This document shows, piece by piece, positions 36,374 through 45,529 of a stretch of 64,000 nt of DNA (the first letter of the stretch is position 1; each line of letters starts with the position of its first letter). Location of the stretch: positions 213,157-277,156 of the forward strand of contig NZ_JASNVW010000003.1 of NCBI RefSeq assembly GCF_030186535.1, written 5' to 3'. A model generated the notes under the pieces. The model was given only the letters and a program-made list of their open reading frames with translations, ran no database searches and was not told where the DNA came from. The DNA comes from Ignisphaera cupida. Its GTDB lineage: Archaea > Thermoproteota > Thermoprotei_A > Sulfolobales > Ignisphaeraceae. A program made the position numbers and the translations under genes.

Positions 36374-37870
36374 TTGCGTCTAGTTCCTATAGGAATTGCT
36401 ATGTTAGGAGATGAGAGAAGATCTGTTATGGAGAGACTTGAGAATGAGTGTATCAAGCGTATGAAGAGATTAGCTGAAATAATAAAATCAAGGGTTAAGT
36501 ATGTTACTGGTCAGGTACCTGATGTTGTTGTAGCTCCTAAAGTAATAAGCTCCATTAAGGATTCTAAGGATGTTGGTGAGTATTTTGTTAAAAATGGTGT
36601 GAAGATACTAATTATTCAATACTATATATGGGATTATCCATATCTTGTCTGGCCTCTTGTGAATATTCTTGGTAAGGATAAGCCAATACTAAATGTTTCT
36701 AATAATGAAGGTGAATATCCAGGAAATGTAGGTCTTCTAGCAACTGATGGTGCACTAAGACAAGCTGGGATGATAACACATAGAGTAATTGGTGATATAG
36801 AAGATCCAAGAATACAAGAAGAGATTATTGATTGGATCATGGCAGCTGAAGCATATGTTTCCTTAAGAGGCCAAGTCTACGGAATATATGGAGGACATTC
36901 AATGGGTATGGAAACAGGATATTTCCACATGATACCTATACAGAAGAAATTTGGTGTAACAGCTTATCAAATAGATCAGCTTCTCCTAGTAAAATATATG
37001 GAAAAGGTTTCTGAGGAGGAAGTTGAGAAAGGTTTTAAATGGCTTAGTAAAATGCTTGGTGATAGAATAAAGTATGATGGTAAAATGCTTACTCCAGAAA
37101 AACTGAAAACACAGCTGAGACTTTATCTAGCTATGAAGATGATAAATGAAGAATACGGATTCGATTTCTGCGGCATTAAGGGTCAAAGAGAATTAACAGA
37201 ACATGTTGTTATTACTGATGTCGCTGAAATGCTTATGAATGATCCATATGATTGGAATGGAACTAAAGAGCCATTTGTATGTTCCACTGAAGCAGATTCC
37301 TTTGGCGCATTAACTATGCAAATACTTAAGTATGTTAGTGGAGGTTTACCTGTGCTTTTTGCAGATGTTAGACTCTATGTACCTGAAAAGGATCTTTGGA
37401 TCTTTGCAAATTCTGGAAACCATGCAAGCTGGTATGCTACTAGAAGTTTTAACCCTGAAGAAAACTTTAGAAAAGTTACCTTATGGCCAGCAATAGAGAT
37501 GTATTTCCCAGCAGGAGGAGCCTCAGTAGAATTCGATGCAGCTCCAGGTGAAATGACTTTCGCAAGACTTGGAATATACGATGATAAAATATATATGGTT
37601 ATTGTAAGAGGGGAATCTATAGATCTACCAGAGGATGAAAAAAAGAAATTGAGAGACCAAACTAATCCAACTTGGCCTCATATGTATGTTAAGCTAAAGG
37701 CAACATATGAAGAATTTATAAATGTATTTCCAGCAAATCACATACATGGTATACCAGGTAACCATGTTAATAGATTGGTTAAATTCTGCGAAATTGCTGG
37801 AGTAGAGCCAATAGTACTAGGTGAAGACAGAGAAAAAGTCAAAGCTCCCATATGGAAACTTCTCAAATAA
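36374..37870 (+). CDS. L-fucose isomerase-family enzyme
   Basis: 498 residues of the fucose/arabinose isomerase family. The Mn-site acids appear as STEADSFGALTMQ (E306) and LPVLFADVRLYV (D331), and a late His cluster ANHIHGIPGNH matches the third ligand. The N-terminal half has the Rossmann-like NVGLLATDGALRQAGM segment. It would convert an aldose such as L-fucose, or another 6-deoxy or C5 sugar, to the ketose used by the FGGY kinases upstream. Start TTG with AGGTGA 10 bases before. It lies directly behind the sugar importer, supporting uptake-linked catabolism. Confidence 0.85.
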   Translation: MRLVPIGIAMLGDERRSVMERLENECIKRMKRLAEIIKSRVKYVTGQVPDVVVAPKVISSIKDSKDVGEYFVKNGVKILIIQYYIWDYPYLVWPLVNILGKDKPILNVSNNEGEYPGNVGLLATDGALRQAGMITHRVIGDIEDPRIQEEIIDWIMAAEAYVSLRGQVYGIYGGHSMGMETGYFHMIPIQKKFGVTAYQIDQLLLVKYMEKVSEEEVEKGFKWLSKMLGDRIKYDGKMLTPEKLKTQLRLYLAMKMINEEYGFDFCGIKGQRELTEHVVITDVAEMLMNDPYDWNGTKEPFVCSTEADSFGALTMQILKYVSGGLPVLFADVRLYVPEKDLWIFANSGNHASWYATRSFNPEENFRKVTLWPAIEMYFPAGGASVEFDAAPGEMTFARLGIYDDKIYMVIVRGESIDLPEDEKKKLRDQTNPTWPHMYVKLKATYEEFINVFPANHIHGIPGNHVNRLVKFCEIAGVEPIVLGEDREKVKAPIWKLLK

Positions 37871-38158
37871 AATACGATATATTTTTATTAAATTGATCTC
37901 AATTTGTATTTTTACCATTATTTTATGATTGAAGCATCAACAAAATTTTTGTGTTTTCATCATTTGATACATCATTACCATGTTTACTACTTATTAGAAT
38001 GTTCACTACATTAGGAGTTTTGTAAATTACATAGTGTATTGATCTTGATGATGAAAGTGAAAAGGGTTTTGGACTATGTAATGGTGTTTTAGATGTTATT
38101 GGCTAAGTGAATCGATATCTAACTAAAAACATTTTTTAATACTCTTAACAAATTTTTT
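37871..38158. other. Gap before elp3
   Basis: 288 bases, AT-rich. No gene, tRNA or sRNA was found. A short plus-strand fragment (DLDDESEKGFGLCNGVLDVI, about 38042-38105) is open but has no start. TATA-like TTTTTTAATACT precedes elp3. Confidence 0.4.
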
Positions 38159-39610
38159 ATGAGAAACTCGATGGCTTTAAAGATAATGGAAGGTGTGATA
38201 AGACCTACAAGAACACTTTCTGGTGTGACAATTGTAGCTGTGATGACAAAGCCTTTTCCATGTCCACATGGGAAGTGCATTTACTGTCCTGGTGGTGTGG
38301 AGTTTGGAACTCCACAGAGTTATATAGGTAATGAACCTGCTTTGATGAGAGCTTTGCATGTTGGTTTTGATCCATATGAGCAGGTTAGGCTGAGGCTGAA
38401 GCAGTATTTTGGCATGGGTCATTTGCCAAGCAAGGTAGAGATAATTGTTATGGGTGGTACTTTTACTGCTCTTCCAAGAGATTACCAAGAATGGTTTATA
38501 ACAAGTGTTTTCGAGGCTGTTAACAGGTTTCCAGAGCCAAGGCCTGAGAAGCTCCCAAGTCTTTTGGAGGCTCATGAAAGAAATGAGAAGGCTGCTATTA
38601 GAATTGTTGGTTTAACTCTTGAAACAAGACCTGACTGGGCTAAGGAGAAAGACGCTGATTGGATGCTTTATCTTGGTGCAACAAAGGTTGAGATAGGTGT
38701 TCAAAGCATCTATGACGATGTTTTGCAAAAAATTAACAGAGGTCACACTGTTAGAGATGTTGTTGAGGCTACAAGGATATTGAAGGATTCTGGATTCAAA
38801 ATTGTTTACCATATAATGCCTGGTTTGCCTGGATCTGACAGAGAAAGGGATATTGAGATGGTTAAAGAGATTTTTGAAAACCCTGACTTCAGACCAGATA
38901 TGTTGAAGATATACCCAACACTTGTTGTAGAAGGTACAAAGCTTTATGATCTTTGGAAAGCTGGTTTATACAAGGCTTTAGCAGATGATGAGGCTGCTGA
39001 TCTGATTTCAGAGTTCTATAGGTTTATACCGAGGTGGGTGAGGGTGATGAGGATTCAGAGAGATATTCCAGCACAACTAATTGTGGCAGGGCCTAGAAAA
39101 GCAAATCTAAGAGAACTTGTTGAGAAAAGAGCTTTGGAGAAGGGTATTAAAATTAATGAGATTAGGTTTAGGGAAGTTGGTAGGCAAGAGCTGTTTAGAG
39201 GTGTTAAACCAACAAAAATAGAAATAACTAAGGAGGTTTATGAGGCTAGCCAAGGAGTAGAGATTTTTCTAGCAGCTGAAGACGTTGAGAACAATGTTTT
39301 AGTTGGTTTGCTTAGACTTAGAATACCCTCCCCAATGGCTCACAGACCTGAAGTAGATTCTTCAACAGCTATTGTGAGAGAACTTCATGTTTATGGTCCT
39401 CAAATACCTATTGGCGACTATGATGAGAGTGGTTGGCAGCATAAGGGCTGGGGCTCAAAGCTTCTTGCAATAGCAGAGGAGATTGCAAGGTATGAATTTA
39501 GCTGTAGGAAGATACTTGTTTTGTCTGGTGTTGGAGCAAGGGATTACTATAGAAAGCGTGGATATAGAAAACATTTTAATTCTCCATACATGGTCAAGGA
39601 GCTTAAATAA
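38159..39610 (+). CDS. elp3: Elp3: radical-SAM tRNA wobble-uridine modifying enzyme
   Basis: 483 residues. The radical-SAM cluster is PCPHGKCIYCPGG, the domain continues MGGTFTALPRDYQEWF, and the C-terminal acetyltransferase (GNAT) holds HKGWGSKLLAIAEEIA and VLSGVGARDYYRKRGY. It adds the carboxymethyl group at C5 of U34 in tRNA using acetyl-CoA. The start gives only about 20 residues before RPTRTLSGV, shorter than many archaeal Elp3 proteins; an in-frame TAA 39 bases upstream excludes a longer form. Converges on a Trm9-like methylase. Confidence 0.93.
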   Translation: MRNSMALKIMEGVIRPTRTLSGVTIVAVMTKPFPCPHGKCIYCPGGVEFGTPQSYIGNEPALMRALHVGFDPYEQVRLRLKQYFGMGHLPSKVEIIVMGGTFTALPRDYQEWFITSVFEAVNRFPEPRPEKLPSLLEAHERNEKAAIRIVGLTLETRPDWAKEKDADWMLYLGATKVEIGVQSIYDDVLQKINRGHTVRDVVEATRILKDSGFKIVYHIMPGLPGSDRERDIEMVKEIFENPDFRPDMLKIYPTLVVEGTKLYDLWKAGLYKALADDEAADLISEFYRFIPRWVRVMRIQRDIPAQLIVAGPRKANLRELVEKRALEKGIKINEIRFREVGRQELFRGVKPTKIEITKEVYEASQGVEIFLAAEDVENNVLVGLLRLRIPSPMAHRPEVDSSTAIVRELHVYGPQIPIGDYDESGWQHKGWGSKLLAIAEEIARYEFSCRKILVLSGVGARDYYRKRGYRKHFNSPYMVKELK

Positions 39611-39620
39611 TTGAATTACT

Positions 39621-40328
39621 TCAGTCATTTTTCAGTAGCACTATATACACATTCTTGTTTTCTTGCTTCAAATACCATGTGTATCCACTTGAAACAACAA
39701 CCATATTCAAACCTCTCACTATTTCCACAAGTTCGTTCAGATCATATAGGTAATAGATTCTTTTAAAAACCCCTCTTCTACTCTTCCAAGAAACAACATA
39801 TCTTCTCACATAGCTAAAAACACCACAAAAGGATTTGAGAATACCTATGAATGCTTTAACAACAAATCTTCTTTGCTTCCAAGACCAAACTGTTGCAACG
39901 AAAACACCAAGTTTCTTCAAAACTCTTTTAACATCTGTAAATAATATTATTAGAAATGGTTTTGGTATGTGATGAATAACTGCAATAGCTAATATACCAT
40001 CGAATGAATTGCTTCTAAATGGCATTTTCAAAGCATCTCCAACAACAACATCTCCATGAACATTCAATTTCATGAGAGTTGCCTTAGACGCATATGCCAT
40101 TGTTTTGGATATGTCAAAACACACAACATAACCACGATTCCTCAAAGCTGTTACTGCACCATTTACGCAGGGACCTGAGCCAAGATCCAAAATATTTTTA
40201 CCCTTCACAACCTCTACTATGGGCCATGGCCTCTGCCTCCAAAAGCTATATCCAATACCTATCACATTATACGAGTAAACATTTTCCCTAAGATCCTTGT
40301 AGCATGTCTTCAACTGTCTATGGATCAT
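39621..40328 (-). CDS. Trm9-like SAM-dependent methyltransferase
   Basis: About 235 residues from ATG 40328. Motif I is ILDLGSGPCVNG, then VVCFDISKTMA, VVVGDALKMPF and ILAIAVIHHIPKP, a pattern close to the Trm9/ABH8 family that methylates carboxymethyl-uridine made by Elp3; the preceding YSFWRQRPWPIVEV is also family-like. It sits convergent to elp3 (10 bases between stops). A GTG start at 40343 is possible, but that region is part of a C/D sRNA, so the ATG is preferred. Confidence 0.75.
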   Translation of the reverse strand: MIHRQLKTCYKDLRENVYSYNVIGIGYSFWRQRPWPIVEVVKGKNILDLGSGPCVNGAVTALRNRGYVVCFDISKTMAYASKATLMKLNVHGDVVVGDALKMPFRSNSFDGILAIAVIHHIPKPFLIILFTDVKRVLKKLGVFVATVWSWKQRRFVVKAFIGILKSFCGVFSYVRRYVVSWKSRRGVFKRIYYLYDLNELVEIVRGLNMVVVSSGYTWYLKQENKNVYIVLLKND

Positions 40329-40384
40329 CAGATATCCCAGCACACATCATTGTTTTCCTCAGGGCATGAAGGGTTCATCATTAA
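40325..40384 (-). ncRNA. C/D box guide sRNA overlapping the methyltransferase start
   Basis: Minus strand in order: C box ATGATGA (40375-40381), 12-base guide ACCCTTCATGCC, D' CTGA (40359-40362), 8-base spacer, C' ATGATGT (40344-40350), 12-base guide GTGCTGGGATAT, D CTGA (40328-40331). All boxes are in register. The D box overlaps the ATG of the downstream methyltransferase by one base (CTGATG). A TATA-like AATTATTTATGG lies about 30 bases upstream. rRNA or tRNA targets were not checked. Confidence 0.8.
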
Positions 40385-40511
40385 TGGTATTTCACAACAT
40401 TTTTCCATAAATAATTTAGATTATTCTCACTAATATCTCTAACCCATTACATAATTTATGTAAATATATTGCTTATAATGCTCACTAAACTTGTAGTATT
40501 TTTGTGGTGTA

Positions 40512-42521
40512 TTGATATTGAATACAAAGGTTATATGCCCTTTCTGTGGTTTTGGATGCCCTATTTACATAAACAAAGAAGATTATTCTATGTACGGCTA
40601 TGGCTGTGCCAAGGGATTATTGGTGAAGAATTTTGCTAAAAACTTGGATAGGATTCTTGCTCCTCATGTCAGAAGTGGAGAAAGGTTTATTGAAGTTTCT
40701 TGGGATACAGCTTTAAATACTATAGCTTCAGAACTTAAAAAGATTGTTAAGGTTTATGGAGGTGATTCAATAGCTTTCATTGGCTGTTCTAAATGCTCCA
40801 ACGAGGAGAACTACATTATTCAGAAATTTGCTAGGTTTCTTGGAAGTAACAATATAGATAATTGTGCAAGACTTTGCCATGCTATAAGTGTTGAAGTTCT
40901 TGAAAAATCTCTTGGATTAGGTGCTCAAACAAACCCTTTTTCAGATTTGTTGTATTCTAAGGCTATTCTAATCATTGGTTACAACCCCGTAGTTTCACAT
41001 CCACCACTAGCATCAATAATTATGGAGGCTAGGAAGAGAGGTGCTAAGGTTATAGTTATTGATGTTAGAGAAAGCGAAACTGCGAAAATGGCAGATATCT
41101 TTATACAGGTGAAGAAGCCTGGACTAGATTACATGATTTTGCTTTGCATGATAAATATAATACTGTCTAAAGGATTATACAACAAAGAGTTTTTGTTGCA
41201 GAAAACAGAGGGATTGGATGGGTTCTTATCTATTGTGAAGAAATTTGATTCATCATTTTGTGAAGAGATGTTGATGATTCCAAGAAAACTAATTGAGGAA
41301 GCTGCAGAGGAGTTTGCATTGGCTGGCTGCGGCTCTATACTGTGGGGAATGGGGGTGACTCAACATGCAAATGCATATAACAATGTTGCTGCAATTGTTA
41401 ATCTTGCTCTTCTTCTAGGCTATGTTGGTAGAAAGGGTTGTGGTCTTTACCCGGTTAGAGGCCAAAACAATGTTCAGGGTGCATGTGATATGGGGTGCTT
41501 ACCTAATTATTTACCTGGATATGCAAGAGTTAATGATGAGAAGGCTAGAAAGTTGTTTCAAAGTGCTTGGGGTGTTGATTGGATTCCCAGCATACCTGGT
41601 TACACAAGTGTTGAGGTGTTTGAAAAAGCATTGAATGGGGATATAAAAGCGCTTTTCATAATTGGTGAAAACCCTGTTGTGAGTCATCCAAACAGAGTCC
41701 TTGTTGAAAAGGCTCTTCAAAACATTGAGCTAGTGGTTGTTAATGAGATTAGGTGGAGTGAAACAGTATATTTGGCAGATTATGTACTAGCCTCTGCTGC
41801 TCATACAGAAAAAGATGGTTCTTACACAAATTCGGAAAGAAGAGTACAGTGGTCTTTTAAGGTATTTGATCCACCAGGAAATGCTGTTCCAGACTGGGTG
41901 GTGTTTTCACGTCTTGGAGATTTGATGGGGTTAAGGAATTGGAGAAGTTATGAATCAGCAGAGAACATATTGATGGAAATAAGCAACACGGTTCCAATAT
42001 ACTATGGAATTACACCAGAAAGGCTTAAGGCTAGTGAAGATGGATTGGTGTGGCCATGTCACAACGAAGTTTGTTCACAGAGATTGTATCAAAACAAGTT
42101 TGAAACTCCAACAGGCAAGGCCAGGTTTTTAAGCATTGAAAGTAATGATTTTAAAAATTTCAGCAAGTTAATACTTACAACATTTAGATTAGGTGAATGC
42201 TACAACACCACTCTATGTATAAACAACACTAAAGGCGTTGATATTGACACAGCTTTTCTAAGTAGGCAAGATGCACATCTATTAAATATCAGAGATGGAG
42301 ATTTAATTGAAATTGCTACAAGATGTGGGAAAAGCACATTTCATGCAAAAATAGATGATAAAATTCCAAAAGGAGTTATAGCCATTCCGTGGCACAAAAA
42401 AGCAAACATTATTACGTGCAATAGTCAGGTTGGTCCTAAAAATGTGCAACCTCTCAAAAGTGTTGAGATTTTGGAAATAAAAATTCTCGAAACATCTACT
42501 AGAAATAAATCTATACACTGA
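40512..42521 (+). CDS. Formate dehydrogenase-type molybdo/tungstopterin oxidoreductase
   Basis: 669 residues. The N-terminal [4Fe-4S] site is C9-x2-C12-x3-C16-x15-C32, and the metal-binding region CARLCHAISVEVL carries Cys122 where selenocysteine enzymes have U, followed by His123, the FDH signature. Later GRKGCGLYPVRGQNNVQGACDMG and the C-terminal pterin domain are complete. It would oxidise formate to CO2. No electron-transfer subunit lies next to it; the sulfhydrogenase 10 kb away or soluble ferredoxin may be the partner. Start TTG 40512 or 40518. Confidence 0.85.
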   Translation: MILNTKVICPFCGFGCPIYINKEDYSMYGYGCAKGLLVKNFAKNLDRILAPHVRSGERFIEVSWDTALNTIASELKKIVKVYGGDSIAFIGCSKCSNEENYIIQKFARFLGSNNIDNCARLCHAISVEVLEKSLGLGAQTNPFSDLLYSKAILIIGYNPVVSHPPLASIIMEARKRGAKVIVIDVRESETAKMADIFIQVKKPGLDYMILLCMINIILSKGLYNKEFLLQKTEGLDGFLSIVKKFDSSFCEEMLMIPRKLIEEAAEEFALAGCGSILWGMGVTQHANAYNNVAAIVNLALLLGYVGRKGCGLYPVRGQNNVQGACDMGCLPNYLPGYARVNDEKARKLFQSAWGVDWIPSIPGYTSVEVFEKALNGDIKALFIIGENPVVSHPNRVLVEKALQNIELVVVNEIRWSETVYLADYVLASAAHTEKDGSYTNSERRVQWSFKVFDPPGNAVPDWVVFSRLGDLMGLRNWRSYESAENILMEISNTVPIYYGITPERLKASEDGLVWPCHNEVCSQRLYQNKFETPTGKARFLSIESNDFKNFSKLILTTFRLGECYNTTLCINNTKGVDIDTAFLSRQDAHLLNIRDGDLIEIATRCGKSTFHAKIDDKIPKGVIAIPWHKKANIITCNSQVGPKNVQPLKSVEILEIKILETSTRNKSIH

Positions 42522-42640
42522 GTATAAATTTTAATGAATTTATCTATACTACCATAATCATTCTCTATAGAGCTATATTCAAAAGATTTATATTTAGTTA
42601 TATTCCTAGATAAAGCTCGGTATAGTTTGGTGAACACAAC

Positions 42641-43771
42641 ATGAATAAAATTATGTTGATTGTATTAGCTGTGGCAATGATTGTTATACTCATCTCATTG
42701 ATTATGTTGCTAAACATTTTCCATACACCATCAGCAGAAATCTCTCCAACAACAAGTAAACCACTTTCAAATGTTTTATTGCAGGGTGCTGGATCATCAC
42801 TTGTTTACCCACAGCTAAATGAATGGATTCAGAGGTTCTATACACAAAGTGGTATTAAAATAAGTTATCAGTCTGTTGGAAGCGGAGCTGGGCTTAGCAT
42901 GTTCTTTCAGAATGTTACTGACTTTGCTTGTAGTGATCCTCCACTTTCAAAAGATATGTGGAAAAGATATGAGGGTAGGGTAATGCAGATACCATGGCTT
43001 GCAGGACCTGTGGCAATAATTTATAATATTCCTGAACTTCCTAAAGATGCTGAACTAAAACTTGATGCAAATATTTTAGCAGGTATATACAATGGCAGTA
43101 TAGTTTACTGGGATGATGATCAAATAAAGATGCTTAACCCCGATATTGCAAATATGCTTCCACACAAGGAGATAATACCTGTTTATAGAACAGATGCTAG
43201 TGGAACAACAGAAATATTTACAACATTTCTCTACAAGGCAACCAACGGTGCTTGGTCTAGAGATCTTGTTGGAAAAACTGTTAATTGGCCTGTTGCAGCA
43301 ACAGGTAGAGGTATTGGTGGCAAGGGCAGTGAAGGAGTAACTCAAACAGTAATTCAAACACCATATAGCATAGGCTATGTTGAGTGGAGCTATGCAATAC
43401 TCAACAATCTTCCAACAGCCTCCATAAAGAATGCTGCAGGTAGATTTGTAAAACCTTCAGAAAAGTCAGTAGCTGAGGCTCTAGCTAATGTCAATATTCC
43501 TCAATCACCACTTGATGATTTTAGCAACATAGTTTTTGAATCTGTTTATGCTCCAGGCGATAATAGTTATCCCATTACAGCTGTAACACATATTGTGTTA
43601 TGGAAGAAGTACCAGGATTCCTCAAAAGCTTTGGCACTAGCAAAATTCCTTAGATGGGTTGTTGATGAAGGTTACAACAATATAATTCAAGGTTATGTAG
43701 CGCCACCACAAAAAATTAAAAACTTGTTGCTTGAAGCAGCAAATATTTTAGAGAAGCAAGTGGCGTCCTAA
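42641..43771 (+). CDS. pstS: Phosphate-binding protein PstS
   Basis: 376 residues: an N-terminal membrane anchor (IMLIVLAVAMIVILISLIML) followed by the binding domain GAGSSLVYPQLNEWIQRF, VGSGAGLSMFFQNVTDFACS and the phosphate-loop region VYRTDASGTTEIFTTFL. Captures phosphate outside the cell. It is the first gene of pstSCAB-phoU, with AT-rich promoter DNA upstream (TATA-like TTATATTTAG, about 42590). Confidence 0.92.
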   Translation: MNKIMLIVLAVAMIVILISLIMLLNIFHTPSAEISPTTSKPLSNVLLQGAGSSLVYPQLNEWIQRFYTQSGIKISYQSVGSGAGLSMFFQNVTDFACSDPPLSKDMWKRYEGRVMQIPWLAGPVAIIYNIPELPKDAELKLDANILAGIYNGSIVYWDDDQIKMLNPDIANMLPHKEIIPVYRTDASGTTEIFTTFLYKATNGAWSRDLVGKTVNWPVAATGRGIGGKGSEGVTQTVIQTPYSIGYVEWSYAILNNLPTASIKNAAGRFVKPSEKSVAEALANVNIPQSPLDDFSNIVFESVYAPGDNSYPITAVTHIVLWKKYQDSSKALALAKFLRWVVDEGYNNIIQGYVAPPQKIKNLLLEAANILEKQVAS

Positions 43772-43773
43772 AA

Positions 43774-44691
43774 TTGGTGATCAGCAAAAGGGACAAGTTT
43801 TTCATTTTATCTCTCTTACCATTCTCAATATCTCTCTTAGCTATTCTCATAATAACAGTTATTGCAATAACTTCTAGATCGATAGACTCTATAGCCTTTT
43901 TTGGAATTAAGCTATTCACATCAAATATGTGGGATCCTGAGCATGAAAAATATGGTGTTTTAGGCCCTATAGCAGGTTCTCTTATAACATCATTATTAGC
44001 CACTTTAACAGCTCTTGCACTATCAATACCATTATCAATTCTCATAGCTGAGTATTTGCATGGAGCAGCAAAAAACTTCATGTCATCAATTGTTGAACTT
44101 ATGAGTGGTCTGCCAACAATAATCTATGCAATGTGGTCCTCAACATATTTATCTCTCATTCTAAAAACATATGTCATGGATCCTCTAAGCAAATACCTAT
44201 CCTTCATACCCATATTTTCTTGTAGAGTAATATCGCCTTTTACTCTCTTCACTGCTGGCATTTCAATGGGGATTTATTTAGTGCCATATATAACAGCGCT
44301 TATTCTTGAAAGCTACAACTCTATTCCCATTACCTATAAAGAGGCTTGTTTAGGAATAGGGGCAACAAGATATGAGACTGTAAAAATTCTTTTGTCATTG
44401 ATTAAACCAGCTATATTAGCATCTGTTATACTTGGAATTGCAAGAGCGTTGGGAGAAACAACAATAGCTGTAACAACAGTGGGGAATTCCATGTATTTAA
44501 GTTCTTGTTTATTTTCACCAGGCTATACAGTTTCAGCTCTTGTAGCATCTCAGTTTGGGAATGCTTATCTATATAAATTTGCTGAATCAGCTCTATATGC
44601 CTCATCCTTAGTTATATTAGGTGTTGCTATTGTGCTTAGCTTCACTGGTTTAACTATTATGAGTAATTGGAGGAGGAGAGTAGTTGTATAG
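43774..44691 (+). CDS. pstC: Phosphate ABC permease PstC
   Basis: 305 residues, six membrane segments. It has the periplasmic segment around MWDPEHEKYGVLGPIAGSL, and the coupling loop YKEACLGIGATRYETVKILL of the EAA type, then IARALGETTIAVTTVGN typical of PstC. Start TTG 43774 or GTG 43777, directly after pstS. It overlaps pstA by 8 bases. Confidence 0.92.
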   Translation: MVISKRDKFFILSLLPFSISLLAILIITVIAITSRSIDSIAFFGIKLFTSNMWDPEHEKYGVLGPIAGSLITSLLATLTALALSIPLSILIAEYLHGAAKNFMSSIVELMSGLPTIIYAMWSSTYLSLILKTYVMDPLSKYLSFIPIFSCRVISPFTLFTAGISMGIYLVPYITALILESYNSIPITYKEACLGIGATRYETVKILLSLIKPAILASVILGIARALGETTIAVTTVGNSMYLSSCLFSPGYTVSALVASQFGNAYLYKFAESALYASSLVILGVAIVLSFTGLTIMSNWRRRVVV

Positions 44692-45529
44692 CTGGAGAAA
44701 ATTAAAGGATAGACTATTCCTTGCTTTAGTATTGGCAATATCCATAGTTGCTATTGCACCACTAATTCATTTAATCATTGTAACAATGTTGAATGGTTTT
44801 TCAGTAATATTGAATGCTGGATTAGGTTTCTTCACAGAAAACCCGCCAACACCAACATCAAAAAACGTTGGTGGTATAGCTCCATCCCTAGTTGGCTCAA
44901 TACTTTTAACAGCCTTATCTCTTCCAATAACAGTTTTTATAGCATTGTTTGCCTCAATAATGGCTGTGGAGTTTCCAAACAATCCTCTATCAATTGCTGT
45001 TGATGTTGTTGCAAAATCCTTGGCAAGTGTACCAACAATAGTTGTTTCCATGGTTGTTTACCTACTTGTTGTTGTTCCAATGGGCAGATTCTCTATACTT
45101 GCAGGTGCTATTGCATTAACAATAGTCTCTCTGCCATACACATACACATATTTTTCAACATACCTACGCTCTGTTCCAACAACCTATAGAGAGGCTGCTT
45201 TTGCCATAGGCATGAGCAGGTGGAGAGCGGTTATAAATGTGTCGCTTCCCATTATTAGAAGAGGTTTTCTAGTAACTATTCTAATGACAATGGCAAGGAT
45301 ACTGGGGGAAACAGCTGCACTGCTATTTACTGTTGGCAGATATAGAACAGGTGTATCATTCTCTGTTCTTAGTCCATCTGATGCTATACCTCTTCTAATA
45401 TTTGACTATATATTGACACCATACAAAGTATTTCAAGAGGTTGCCTGGGGTGCTGCAACTCTTCTGCTAATAGCATATCTAATTATTTTTATTGTTGCAA
45501 AGTTTGTAATTAAAGAGGTGAGACTGTAA
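44684..45529 (+). CDS. pstA: Phosphate ABC permease PstA
   Basis: 281 residues with six membrane segments and the coupling loop YREAAFAIGMSRWRAVINVS followed by MARILGETAALLFTVG. The start is TTG 44684 with a strong GGAGGAGGAG 6 bases upstream, inside the end of pstC. The stop overlaps the pstB start by one base, so translation is coupled. Confidence 0.92.
   Translation: MYSWRKLKDRLFLALVLAISIVAIAPLIHLIIVTMLNGFSVILNAGLGFFTENPPTPTSKNVGGIAPSLVGSILLTALSLPITVFIALFASIMAVEFPNNPLSIAVDVVAKSLASVPTIVVSMVVYLLVVVPMGRFSILAGAIALTIVSLPYTYTYFSTYLRSVPTTYREAAFAIGMSRWRAVINVSLPIIRRGFLVTILMTMARILGETAALLFTVGRYRTGVSFSVLSPSDAIPLLIFDYILTPYKVFQEVAWGAATLLLIAYLIIFIVAKFVIKEVRL

Noticed and set aside
38177..38575. 132-codon minus-strand ORF inside elp3
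   Set aside because: Shadow of the strongly conserved Elp3 coding frame; no start signal or domain.
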